NCBI RefSeq assembly: GCF_008974285.1 | Contig: NZ_BKZV01000001.1 | Coordinates: forward strand, 1,101,319 to 1,165,318 | Direction: 5' to 3' | Length of the DNA: 64,000 nucleotides | DNA from: Thermogemmatispora aurantia | GTDB lineage: Bacteria; Chloroflexota; Ktedonobacteria; Ktedonobacterales; Ktedonobacteraceae | Part shown: positions 6,771-14,279 of the stretch, in pieces | How the letters are laid out: the number at the start of each line of letters is the position of its first letter | How positions within the stretch are numbered: position 1 is the first letter of the stretch | Notes under the pieces: generated by a model | The model's database searches: none | What the model saw: the letters and a program-made list of their open reading frames with translations, nothing else | What the model was told of the DNA's origin: nothing | Translations under genes and position numbers: made by a program

Positions 6771-9151
6771 CGCTCCTCGTCCTCCTCTCCGCCTGCCACC
6801 TCCTGAGCCAGGCTTGTCAGCACGCGCTCCAGGATGGCAATGGCCTCCATATATTCCTCCACAGCAAGGTGTTCCTCGGGTGTATGATCCAGGCGCGCGT
6901 CGCCCGGACCATAGGCCACAATCTCAGGTCCCCAGGCCGGCCCCACGACGTTCATATCCGAAGTGCCGGTCTTGACTTTAAAGGCAGGCTGGATTCCCAT
7001 TGCCCTCATGGCCTGCACAAAGGCGCGCACCAGCCTGGTCGTGCGCGGTGCCTGGAACGCAGCTTCTTCGCCGCTGAATTCTAATGCTAGATCTGACTCT
7101 TCTGCCCAGTGCTGCAGTTCCTCACGCAGCGCCTGCGCTGAGCAGGCCAGCGGCAGACGATAACCGATGCGCAGCGTCGCCCACTCATGGAGACCATCCT
7201 GGTCACTCTCGATGCTGCGCAGCACCGGCTGCAGCGACGCAAAAGGTGAGCTGCCACCATGCAGACGGTTCCACTCCTCTGCATGCTGCCTGACCCGCTC
7301 CCAGAAGGCCGCGGCTGCCTCCGCCGCCGTCTGGCGTGGCCCAGCGCTGTGACTACAGGGACGTACCACTCGCCCGTCAACAAGCAGTCGCCCTTTGTAG
7401 CCGAGCGTCACCGCCCGGCTGCCGCTTGGTTCACCGATCATGCACGCATAGGGACGATAGCGCTCTACGACGGCACGCGCTCCACGCGAGGTGGCCGCCT
7501 CCTCTTCGACAGCCCCAATGACCACAATAGGACGCTGCAGATGGCGACGTCCCACCAGGCGCGCCGCCGCCGCCAGGAAAGCCGCCAGCGGCCCCTTGGC
7601 ATCCACGGCCCCACGTCCGTAAAGCCTGCCCTCGCGGAAAGCCACCGGGATCGCCCCGGGCACGGTATCCATATGCCCCAGCAGCACCAGCGGCGCTCGT
7701 CGGGCGGCTTCCGCGGCCACAGGTACCGTGGCGATCAGGTTGCCGACCTCGTCAATGGCAGTTTGTAGTCCGAGGCGTGGCAGATATTCGGCCAGCCAGG
7801 TCGCAAGGACACGCTCCTGACCCGAGAGACTGGGAATGCTGACCATACGATAGAGCAGCTCAATCTCAGCAGCCTGTTCAGCGGCTGCCCCTTCCCCTGC
7901 CGAGGCCGTCTGCGCGTGCGCAGGACGAGGCTCTGCCGTCGCTGCCGGCTGGCCGGCTTGCAATACCTCTGCCAGGCAGTCGAGCGCCTGGTCAAGCTGC
8001 TCCTCGCTGATGACTAGCGGCGGCAGCAAGCGGATGACGTTGGGACCTGCGGGCAGGGCCAGCACGCCGCGCTCTAGCAGCGCTTCGAGATAGGGTTGCA
8101 CGCGCGTGCGCAGTTCGACGCCGAGCAGCAGGCCCAGGCCACGCACCTCGCGAATCAGCGGCGACTGCAGTGCCCTCAGACGCTCCAGAGCATGCTGACC
8201 GAGGCGCGCGGCTCTCTCAGCCAGTTCCTCGCGCTCGATGATGTCCAGCGTCTCCAGGGCCGCAGCACAGACCAACGGATTGCCGCCAAAGGTGCTGCCA
8301 TGCGTGCCCGGCGTCAGCCGCCCGCTGGCAATTACACGCTCACCAAGTGCCACTACTCCCATCGGCAACCCTCCGGCGATTCCTTTAGCCAGACAGAGCA
8401 GGTCGGGCTGCAGCCCATAATGCTCGCAGGCCAGGAAGCGCCCCGTGCGTCCACAGCCCGTTTGCACCTCGTCGACGATCAGCAAGATTCCACGCTCCTG
8501 GCAGAGCCTGGCCAGCTCACGCACGTAGGTCGCATCGGCCACATGGACCCCGCCTTCTCCCTGGACCAGCTCAATGAGAACCGCTGCTGTCTGATCGTCG
8601 ATCGCTCGCTCCAGAGCCGCCAGGTCGTTGTAGCGCACATGCCTGATCTCTGGTACCAGAGGAGCAAATGGCTCGCGATAGCTGCGTTCCCAGGTGGCCG
8701 AGAGCGCGCCGAACGTGCGTCCGTGAAAGCCACGCAGAGTGGCAATGATGCCCGGTCGTCCGGTCGCCAGACGAGCAAACTTGATCGCTCCCTCGACCGC
8801 TTCAGCCCCACTGTTGCAGAGAAAGAAACGCTGCAACCCGGACGGCATGAGCTGCGCCAGACGCTCTAGCAGACGCGCCCGCACATCGTTGTAGACACTC
8901 TCGGGGCAGGTAATCAGGCGCTGCGCCTGGGCCGCCAGCGCTGCGGCAATCTCCGCCCGCCCATGTCCGATGTTTGCCACTCCATGCCCGGCGGCGCAGT
9001 CAATGTAGCAGCGTCCCTGCGCATCCCAGAGCAGCACCCCCTCGCCGCGCACGATCTCCACTGGCCGCTTGTTGTAGACGCCGCTGGTGTGAAGGCGCTC
9101 CAGATCCATCAGCGTCTCGAAGGCCGCCGCTGGCTCGCTGAGTATGCTCAT
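6767..9151 (-). CDS. lysJK: Fused LysW-aminoadipate semialdehyde aminotransferase / LysW-lysine hydrolase (LysJ-LysK)
   Basis: One 794-residue frame joins two enzymes that are normally separate. Residues about 1-400 form a class-III PLP aminotransferase of the ArgD/LysJ type, with the PLP lysine K256 in LAKGIAGG and the DEVQTGCGRTG segment. It transaminates LysW-bound aminoadipate semialdehyde to LysW-lysine. Residues about 400-430 are an Ala/Pro/Glu-rich linker. Residues about 430-780 form an M20 metallopeptidase of the LysK/ArgE type, with H493-x-D495 in GHMDTVPG, GRGAVDAKG, the EEE triplet and GTSDMN. That half releases lysine from the LysW carrier. No stop, frameshift or internal ribosome site interrupts the join. 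The gene overlaps lysZ and hcs by four bases each. Confidence 0.9.
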   Translation of the reverse strand: MSILSEPAAAFETLMDLERLHTSGVYNKRPVEIVRGEGVLLWDAQGRCYIDCAAGHGVANIGHGRAEIAAALAAQAQRLITCPESVYNDVRARLLERLAQLMPSGLQRFFLCNSGAEAVEGAIKFARLATGRPGIIATLRGFHGRTFGALSATWERSYREPFAPLVPEIRHVRYNDLAALERAIDDQTAAVLIELVQGEGGVHVADATYVRELARLCQERGILLIVDEVQTGCGRTGRFLACEHYGLQPDLLCLAKGIAGGLPMGVVALGERVIASGRLTPGTHGSTFGGNPLVCAAALETLDIIEREELAERAARLGQHALERLRALQSPLIREVRGLGLLLGVELRTRVQPYLEALLERGVLALPAGPNVIRLLPPLVISEEQLDQALDCLAEVLQAGQPAATAEPRPAHAQTASAGEGAAAEQAAEIELLYRMVSIPSLSGQERVLATWLAEYLPRLGLQTAIDEVGNLIATVPVAAEAARRAPLVLLGHMDTVPGAIPVAFREGRLYGRGAVDAKGPLAAFLAAAARLVGRRHLQRPIVVIGAVEEEAATSRGARAVVERYRPYACMIGEPSGSRAVTLGYKGRLLVDGRVVRPCSHSAGPRQTAAEAAAAFWERVRQHAEEWNRLHGGSSPFASLQPVLRSIESDQDGLHEWATLRIGYRLPLACSAQALREELQHWAEESDLALEFSGEEAAFQAPRTTRLVRAFVQAMRAMGIQPAFKVKTGTSDMNVVGPAWGPEIVAYGPGDARLDHTPEEHLAVEEYMEAIAILERVLTSLAQEVAGGEEDEER

Positions 9152-10017
9152 CGCCGCACCTCCCCCGAGAGCGCCGGCTGCTGATAAACTGGGGACGCCT
9201 CAGCCTCACAGGAGCTGGAAGCGGCAATGACTGTCCCAGCACCCGCCAGAACCGCCGCCAGCGAGCCAGAGCCAATGCAGACGCGGCGCACTCCACCAGC
9301 CAGGGCCTCCTGAGCGCCGAGCAACTTCTTACGCATGCGCCCCTGAGCGTAGGAGAGATAGCGCTCCAGCTCGTGGGCCACGATCGTGGGCACCACACTG
9401 CGCGGATCGGCCAGATCGCGCAGCAACCCCGGCACGTTAGTGAGAATAGCCAGCGTCTCCGCCCCCAAGGCTGCCGCGACCGCCGCCGCCACCCGGTCCC
9501 CGTCAACATTCAAGCGCTCTCCCTCCAGACCCAGGGCCAGCGGCGCTACTACCGGTGTATAGCCCGCCTCCAGGAGCAGGCGCAGCAACGGGGCATTGAC
9601 TTGCTCGATCTGCCCACTGTAGTCATCGCGCACCACACGCACGCGGCCATCCGGCATCACCGCCCGCAGGGCCGTCTTGCGCCGCGCTCGCAGTAGCTGA
9701 CCATCAACGCCAGCCAGCCCCACAGCATTGACACCGCAGCGCTGCAAGAGCGCCACCAGTTCCGTGTTGATCTGACCAGCTACTGCCATCGCATAAATAC
9801 GCAAGGTCTGGGCATCGGTATAGCGACTGGTCATTCCATTGGGAGCCGTGAGAACCTGCATGGGGTGGCCCAGGCGCTCGCTCAGCTCATTCGTGAGCTG
9901 GGAGCCGCCATGTACCACCACTACCCGCTCGCCCTCCCTCACCAGGCGCGCAATCTCCTCAACAACCGGCGTCGCATCAATCCCGGCCCCACCGCCAATC
10001 TTGACAACGAGAGTCAT
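9148..10017 (-). CDS. lysZ: [LysW]-aminoadipate kinase
   Basis: This 289-residue amino-acid kinase is of the ArgB/LysZ type. The N-terminal VVKIGGGAG and HGGSQLTNELS loops bind ATP and substrate, followed by GLAGVDG, NVDGDRVAAAVA and RMRKKLLGAQEAL. It phosphorylates the gamma-linked aminoadipate carried on LysW. The last 25 or so residues (CEAEASPVYQQP...) extend past the usual family end, where the frame runs into lysJK. It lies about 63 bases after lysY. Acetylglutamate kinase is the close alternative, disfavoured by the adjoining lysW and lysX. Confidence 0.86.
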   Translation of the reverse strand: MTLVVKIGGGAGIDATPVVEEIARLVREGERVVVVHGGSQLTNELSERLGHPMQVLTAPNGMTSRYTDAQTLRIYAMAVAGQINTELVALLQRCGVNAVGLAGVDGQLLRARRKTALRAVMPDGRVRVVRDDYSGQIEQVNAPLLRLLLEAGYTPVVAPLALGLEGERLNVDGDRVAAAVAAALGAETLAILTNVPGLLRDLADPRSVVPTIVAHELERYLSYAQGRMRKKLLGAQEALAGGVRRVCIGSGSLAAVLAGAGTVIAASSSCEAEASPVYQQPALSGEVRR

Positions 10018-10080
10018 GGCCCGTGCCTCCTCTTCTCTTGCTCTCCTGACCGAACCGAACCGAACAGAACAGCACTCAGA

Positions 10081-11148
10081 TCAGATCGGATGCAGCCCTG
10101 GGAAGGTCAGCCCCAGGGTTTCATCCCAGCCAAAGCGACAGTTGAGCGCCTGCACGGCGTTGCCGGCGGCCCCTTTCACCAGGTTGTCCAGCGCGGCCAT
10201 GACCACCAGGCGGCGCTGGTCCGTGTCGAGTTCAAAGCCTATGTCACAGTAGTTGCTGCCAGCCAGAATCTTCGGCTCTGGATAGCGGTAGACACCGCTT
10301 CGCTCTTTGACCAGGCGAATAAACGGCTCCTCACGATAGGCCTCGCGATAGAGGCGCCAGATCACCTTCTCATCGAGGTCAGTGTTCAAGAAGACCTGGG
10401 CAGTGACCAGCACGCCACGCACCAGCTCCACCGCGGTCGCCGAAAAGGCCAGCGTCTGCCGCCAGGAGCCACCCACGCCAGCCAGAGCGCCTAGCTCCTG
10501 GATCAGCTCGGCACTATGGCGGTGACCGGTCGGCTGGAACGAGCGGACCGCCCCGCTGCGGTCGGGATGATGGCTTCCCGGCCCCGGCGTAGCGCCCGCC
10601 GCCGAGGAGCCAACTTTCGCATCGACTACCAGGGGCAGCCCCTGGTCAACAAGGCCAGCCCGATAGAGCGGAGCCAGACCGAGGATGGCCGCCGTGGCCA
10701 TGCAGCCCGTTCCGCTGATGAGGGCCGCCTCGCGTAGTTCCTGCCGATGCAGCTCGGGCAGCCCATAGACAGCCTGGGCCAGCAGCTCCGGCTGCGGATG
10801 CTCCTTTCCATACCAGCGCAGATAGAGGTCCGGCGAGCGCAGGCGAAAATCTGCCGAGAGATCAATGACTACTGGCGCCAGATTGCGGTAACGCTCGATA
10901 GCCTGCATCGCCGTTCCATGCGGCATGCAGAGAAAGATCACGTCACAAGTCGACAGGTCATCATAATGGCAGAGACGAAGGCCGCAGAGTTTGCGCAGAT
11001 TGGGATGCAGGCTATGCACATACTGGCCAGCGTGACTGCTGGAAGCCACCTGGGCAATCTCCACCTGGGGATGGAAAAGCAGTAGACGCAGCAGCTCGCC
11101 CGCTGTGTAGCCCGAGCCGCCCACGATCGCTACGCGCACCTGACTCAT
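10081..11148 (-). CDS. lysY: [LysW]-aminoadipyl phosphate reductase
   Basis: The 355-residue protein is an ArgC/LysY-type NADPH-dependent semialdehyde dehydrogenase. [14 protein letters not shown] at the N-terminus is the dinucleotide-binding loop, SGTGCMATA holds the catalytic cysteine, and the glycine/proline and [10 protein letters not shown] segments match the family. It reduces LysW-aminoadipyl phosphate to the semialdehyde. I place the start at the ATG at 11146-11148: it overlaps the lysX stop as ATGA and has GGAG just upstream. A longer in-frame start would extend into lysX without a better ribosome site. N-acetyl-gamma-glutamyl-phosphate reductase is the alternative family member. Confidence 0.86.
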   Translation of the reverse strand: MSQVRVAIVGGSGYTAGELLRLLLFHPQVEIAQVASSSHAGQYVHSLHPNLRKLCGLRLCHYDDLSTCDVIFLCMPHGTAMQAIERYRNLAPVVIDLSADFRLRSPDLYLRWYGKEHPQPELLAQAVYGLPELHRQELREAALISGTGCMATAAILGLAPLYRAGLVDQGLPLVVDAKVGSSAAGATPGPGSHHPDRSGAVRSFQPTGHRHSAELIQELGALAGVGGSWRQTLAFSATAVELVRGVLVTAQVFLNTDLDEKVIWRLYREAYREEPFIRLVKERSGVYRYPEPKILAGSNYCDIGFELDTDQRRLVVMAALDNLVKGAAGNAVQALNCRFGWDETLGLTFPGLHPI

Positions 11149-12008
11149 CGCTCCGCTCCTTGCAGCACGCATTGCTCGATGTAGTCCAGCATCGCGCCAG
11201 GAATGTCGACCCCGGTGGGAGCGATGCTATTGCGGAATTCCATTGTGGCATTGATTTCGTTAACCAGCAGACCACGCTCTTCGTCTTCCAGGAGATCAAT
11301 GGCCAGGATGCCACCGCCAACCGCCTGCGCCGCACGGACACAGAGGGCATCAAGCTCGGGAGTAACTGGGCAATTGCTGGCCTGCGCCCCGCGGGCCGTG
11401 TTCGTGATCCAGTGCTCGCTTGTGCGATAGATCGCGCATATTGTATGCTCTCCTACAACAAAAGCCCGAATATCGCGCTGCTGCTTCTGTATATATTCCT
11501 GGATATAGTGCAGGTGATGCTGATAGGAGCCTAGCGTCTCACGGTGCTCCAGCACGGCCTCAGCAGCGTCGCGGTCATTGACGCGCGCGAGCAGCCGCCC
11601 CCAGGAACCGGTGGTTGGCTTGATGACCGCGGGATAGCCCAGGGCCTCGATGCCGCGCAGAGCGCTCTCGGCACTACAGGCCAGGAGCGTGCGCGGCGTA
11701 GGAATGCCGGCGCGCAGCAAGGCCAGGGTGGTTTGCAGCTTATCGTTACACATAGCTGTTGTTGCTGGACGATTGAAGACGTGCACTCCCCAGCTCTCCA
11801 GAACCTGAGCCACAGCCAGGCCGTGGGACTGGCTCACGCTGCGACACAGCACGGCATCGTAGGAGCGCCAGCGCTCATCGGGACGCGCCAGATCGAGAAG
11901 CAGCTCGCCATCGTTGAGCAGGTCAAAGGCGATGTTGCGCTGGCGCATAGCCTCGATGAGCAGCTTCTCCTCAACGCGGATGCGCGAGGTCAGAATTGCC
12001 AGCCTCAT
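11145..12008 (-). CDS. lysX: LysW-alpha-aminoadipate ligase
   Basis: This 287-residue ATP-grasp ligase of the RimK/LysX branch joins the amino group of alpha-aminoadipate to the C-terminal glutamate of LysW using ATP. Landmarks are the ATP-grasp lysine strand ([20 protein letters not shown]), [17 protein letters not shown], which is typical of LysX, and the metal-binding [11 protein letters not shown] followed by [10 protein letters not shown]. The start ATG at 12006-12008 lies four bases after the lysW stop, a spacing that couples carrier and ligase synthesis. The enzyme acts in the cytoplasm. Confidence is high because lysW itself is adjacent. Confidence 0.9.
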   Translation of the reverse strand: MRLAILTSRIRVEEKLLIEAMRQRNIAFDLLNDGELLLDLARPDERWRSYDAVLCRSVSQSHGLAVAQVLESWGVHVFNRPATTAMCNDKLQTTLALLRAGIPTPRTLLACSAESALRGIEALGYPAVIKPTTGSWGRLLARVNDRDAAEAVLEHRETLGSYQHHLHYIQEYIQKQQRDIRAFVVGEHTICAIYRTSEHWITNTARGAQASNCPVTPELDALCVRAAQAVGGGILAIDLLEDEERGLLVNEINATMEFRNSIAPTGVDIPGAMLDYIEQCVLQGAER

Positions 12009-12011
12009 GCT

Positions 12012-12185
12012 CTATTCACCCCAATCCTCTTCAACACGCGGGGCCAGCGCCACCGCTGGCTGCTCCAGGTTGGTTACCTCCAGCTCAGCATTACAATCGG
12101 GACAATAGACGATTTCGCCGACAAGTCTATTCTGCAGATCAATTTCGGCCTCACACTCTGGACAGAGGGCCACCAGTTTGCTCAT
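12012..12185 (-). CDS. lysW: Amino-group carrier protein LysW
   Basis: This 57-residue acidic protein has the zinc-ribbon pairs CPEC and CPDC (from residue 8 and about residue 28) and ends in EDWGE, the exact C-terminal signature of LysW, whose last glutamate receives the aminoadipate. It shields the amino group of the intermediates and serves as the handle recognised by LysX, LysZ, LysY, LysJ and LysK. The ATG at 12183-12185 has AGGAGGAA seven bases upstream. It is the first gene after the proximal T-box, so its production is set directly by the lysyl-tRNA charging signal. Confidence 0.95.
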   Translation of the reverse strand: MSKLVALCPECEAEIDLQNRLVGEIVYCPDCNAELEVTNLEQPAVALAPRVEEDWGE

Positions 12186-12248
12186 GACGGTTCCTCCTGA
12201 TTAGCAGCCTGATTGCAGGCCAGGGTCTTTCACCAGCTACAGCCAAAC

Positions 12249-12540
12249 AAAAACGCTCTTCGCCCCTTCTCGCGAAGGACGAAGAGCGTCAGCAATCGCA
12301 ATCGACAGCTCTCGCGGTACCACCTTCATTCGCCGGCACTCCTGCGCACCGGCCTCAGCGAGCACGCCAGCGTGCTCTTGCCCGTTAACGGGGGCCTCCG
12401 GCAGAGGTCTACTCTCGCCCGTCTCAGCGGACGGGACGATTTCTTCTCGCGGCTCCAGGGTCTTTCTCACGGCTCACGATAGACGAGCTTTCCACCAACC
12501 GCTCGCTCTCTGGCTATCGGAGGAACCGCTACCTGTCCCC
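12249..12540 (-). promoter_or_regulatory. Lysine T-box riboswitch, proximal copy
   Basis: On the minus strand a T-box leader runs from about 12540 to the terminator. Visible parts are Stem I with the AGAGAG loop and GGTTGGTGGAAAG distal region, a specifier strand GAGAAGAAATCG (12447-12438) containing AAG/AAA lysine codons, and the T-box sequence AATGAAGGTGGTACCGCG (12330-12313). The terminator is ACGCTCTTCG/CGAAGAGCGT (12289-12253) with a following T-run. Uncharged lysyl-tRNA should stabilise the antiterminator and let transcription enter lysW about 65 bases on. Positions 12380-12453 are almost identical to 12960-13033 of the distal copy. Confidence 0.9.
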
Positions 12541-12774
12541 TTCAGCGCCTTCTCTGACTGTGACCGTATCTGTTTGTTTGCTTGCTTGTTTACCTATCAG
12601 GCTCTCCTTAGAGAACCAGTAACCGGCACGTGTGGCCCGGTCCCCACTGGCCGGCTCTCACCAGGCTCTCACTCTGAGTCGCCTGCTTCTTTTCTGCTAC
12701 TGCTACTGCTGCTGTCCGTTTTCTCCGCGGGTCTGTGGTAAGCGGATGGCGTCATAGGTCATGGACTGCAGCAA
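12541..12774 (-). other. Spacer between the two T-box leaders
   Basis: The 234 bases hold no gene. They are pyrimidine-rich on the plus strand, with a short CTG-like run (CTACTGCTACTGCTGCTG, about 12698-12715) and TTTG/CTTG repeats (about 12570-12590). No second promoter of consensus quality was seen here, so the proximal T-box probably depends on read-through from the distal one. Confidence 0.5.
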
Positions 12775-13120
12775 CAAAAAAACTCTTCATCCTCGAAAGG
12801 ACGAAGAGCGCAACAGAGATGGCGGCTCTCGCGGTACCACCTTCATTCGCCGCTACCTCACGGCAGCGACCTCGGCGAGTGCAATCCCCTGATCTTCTTT
12901 CTTTCAATCCCTGGTTTCAATCCCTGGGCGAGCTTCTCTAGGAGCGAGACTGCACTCCTGCCCGTTAACGGGGGCCTCCGGCAGAGGTCTACTCTCGCCC
13001 GCCTCAGCGGACGGGACGATTTCTTCTCGCAGCTTCGGGACCTTCTTCGCGACCTGCCAGCATACGAACTTTGCACCAACCGTTCGCTCTCTGAATGCGG
13101 CTTGGCCGCTACTCATCCCG
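12775..13120 (-). promoter_or_regulatory. Lysine T-box riboswitch, distal copy
   Basis: This is a second complete T-box leader in the same orientation. Stem I begins near 13120 (GGGATGAGTAGC), with AGAGAG and GGTTGGTGCAAAG following. The specifier strand GAGAAGAAATCG carries the same lysine codons as the proximal copy. The T-box AATGAAGGTGGTACCGCG is at 12847-12830 and the terminator stem CTCTTCGTCC/GGATGAAGAG at 12808-12783 is followed by seven T. It carries about 55 extra bases, with a GGGATTGAAA repeat, between Stem II and the antiterminator that the proximal copy lacks. It would act first on transcripts from the 13160-13188 promoter. Confidence 0.9.
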
Positions 13121-13159
13121 CAACGCCTTTCGCTCTTAGAATGGGTTGCTTTTTTGGGA

Positions 13160-13188
13160 TTTATACCATTTTTTGCCGCTGCTGTCAA
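13160..13188 (-). promoter_or_regulatory. Promoter of the lysine operon
   Basis: On the minus strand TTGACA (13188-13183), a 17-base spacer and TATAAA (13165-13160) form a near-consensus sigma-70 promoter. The predicted start near 13153 lies about 30 bases before Stem I of the distal T-box. Confidence 0.8.
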
Positions 13189-13400
13189 GTCCCGGGGAAG
13201 GCATTGGCCTGGAGCCACAGTTTTGGTTTTGGTCCCTGGCGCCCAGCCGGGTTGTTGCAACAGGAGATGCCACCTGGCACGTCCTATGTAATGAAGAGAG
13301 AGACAGAGGTGCGGGTGCTCGCCAGTTCCTTCCTCTGCTGAGGGGAAGGACCAGGCACCCGGCTCCGTTGCCAATGAAAGAAGGAGGGCCAGGCCACTGC

Positions 13401-14192
13401 ATGAGCACTATGCTCCCCTGGTACTACTGGCCATGTGCGCCAGCTCAGCTGAGTCTCGCCCAGGGCGAGGTCCATATCTGGTGCGCCTCGCTGGCTCTGC
13501 CCGCCGCCAGGATGGCAGAGCTGGCCACAGTTCTGACGCCCGCAGAACAGGAACACGCCGCTCGCTTTCGCTCGGCGCAGGCCCGCCAGCAGTTTATGGC
13601 AGCGCGGGCGATCCTGCGCCTCATCCTGAGCCGCTATCTTGGGTTGCTTCCACAGCAGTTGCGCCTGCGTACCAATCCCTGGGGAAAGCCAGAGCTAGAT
13701 CCTGAGCCAGCTAGCCTTCAGCCGAGGCTGACATTCAATCTGTCGCACTCCGAAGCGCTCGCTCTCTATGCTGTGACAGGCGGACGGGCGATCGGCATCG
13801 ACCTGGAGTATTTGCGCCCTCTGCCAGAGGCCGAGCTAGAGCAGCTCGCCGCCCGCTACTTTGCGCCCGCGGAATATCGGACGCTCCTCAGTCTGGCAGA
13901 CGAGGAGAAGCTGCCAGCCTTTTTCCGCTGCTGGACCAGCAAAGAGGCCTATGTCAAGGCGCGCGGTCAGGGCCTTGCGCTGCCTTTGGATGCTTTTGAG
14001 GTGTCGTTGACTCCCGCATCTCCCGCCAGGCTGCTAGCCAGCACCGAAGAGCCAGATGCTCCTCAGCACTGGTCGCTGCTGGCCATCGAGCCAGCACCGG
14101 CCTATACCGCTGCCCTGGCCGTCGAGGGCCATATCGAGCATGTAGCGTATTTCCGCTGGAACGATCAGGAGCCTTCTCTTTTCGCTACTTGA
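13401..14192 (+). CDS. 4'-phosphopantetheinyl transferase (Sfp type)
   Basis: The 263-residue protein belongs to the Sfp/AcpT family that transfers phosphopantetheine from CoA to a serine on acyl or peptidyl carrier proteins. The magnesium- and CoA-binding motifs are clear: GIDLEYLRP, and WTSKEAYVKARGQGL with its KEA..K core. FNLSHSEALALYAV contains the usual SHS. Length fits the pseudo-dimeric Sfp form rather than the short AcpS form. The ATG at 13401 follows AAGGAGG (13381-13387) by 13 bases; the frame stays open further upstream, but that part lies in the lysine operon's promoter region and reads as unrelated sequence. Its carrier-protein partner is not in the window. Confidence 0.85.
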   Translation: MSTMLPWYYWPCAPAQLSLAQGEVHIWCASLALPAARMAELATVLTPAEQEHAARFRSAQARQQFMAARAILRLILSRYLGLLPQQLRLRTNPWGKPELDPEPASLQPRLTFNLSHSEALALYAVTGGRAIGIDLEYLRPLPEAELEQLAARYFAPAEYRTLLSLADEEKLPAFFRCWTSKEAYVKARGQGLALPLDAFEVSLTPASPARLLASTEEPDAPQHWSLLAIEPAPAYTAALAVEGHIEHVAYFRWNDQEPSLFAT

Positions 14193-14217
14193 CAAAGCAA
14201 GCGTCCAAGCTCATAAT
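14189..14217 (+). promoter_or_regulatory. Promoter for the 14280 gene
   Basis: TTGACA (14189-14194), a 17-base spacer and CATAAT (14212-14217). The -35 box overlaps the stop codon of the phosphopantetheinyl transferase gene. Confidence 0.6.
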
Positions 14218-14279
14218 CCAGGCAGTGAGTCTATCACCAGTTGGCGGCGGCCTTCGCAGAGAGCAAGGAGGCCCGGAAC

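Noticed and set aside
12237..13374. Minus-strand frames with repeated REEIVPSAE...PVNGQE sequences resembling a duplicated protein
   Set aside because: The repeat is the translated T-box leader duplication; the T-box motifs, terminators and specifier explain it as RNA.
13146..13400. N-terminal extension of the phosphopantetheinyl transferase frame
   Set aside because: It covers the lysine operon promoter, and a strong ribosome site sits just before the ATG at 13401.
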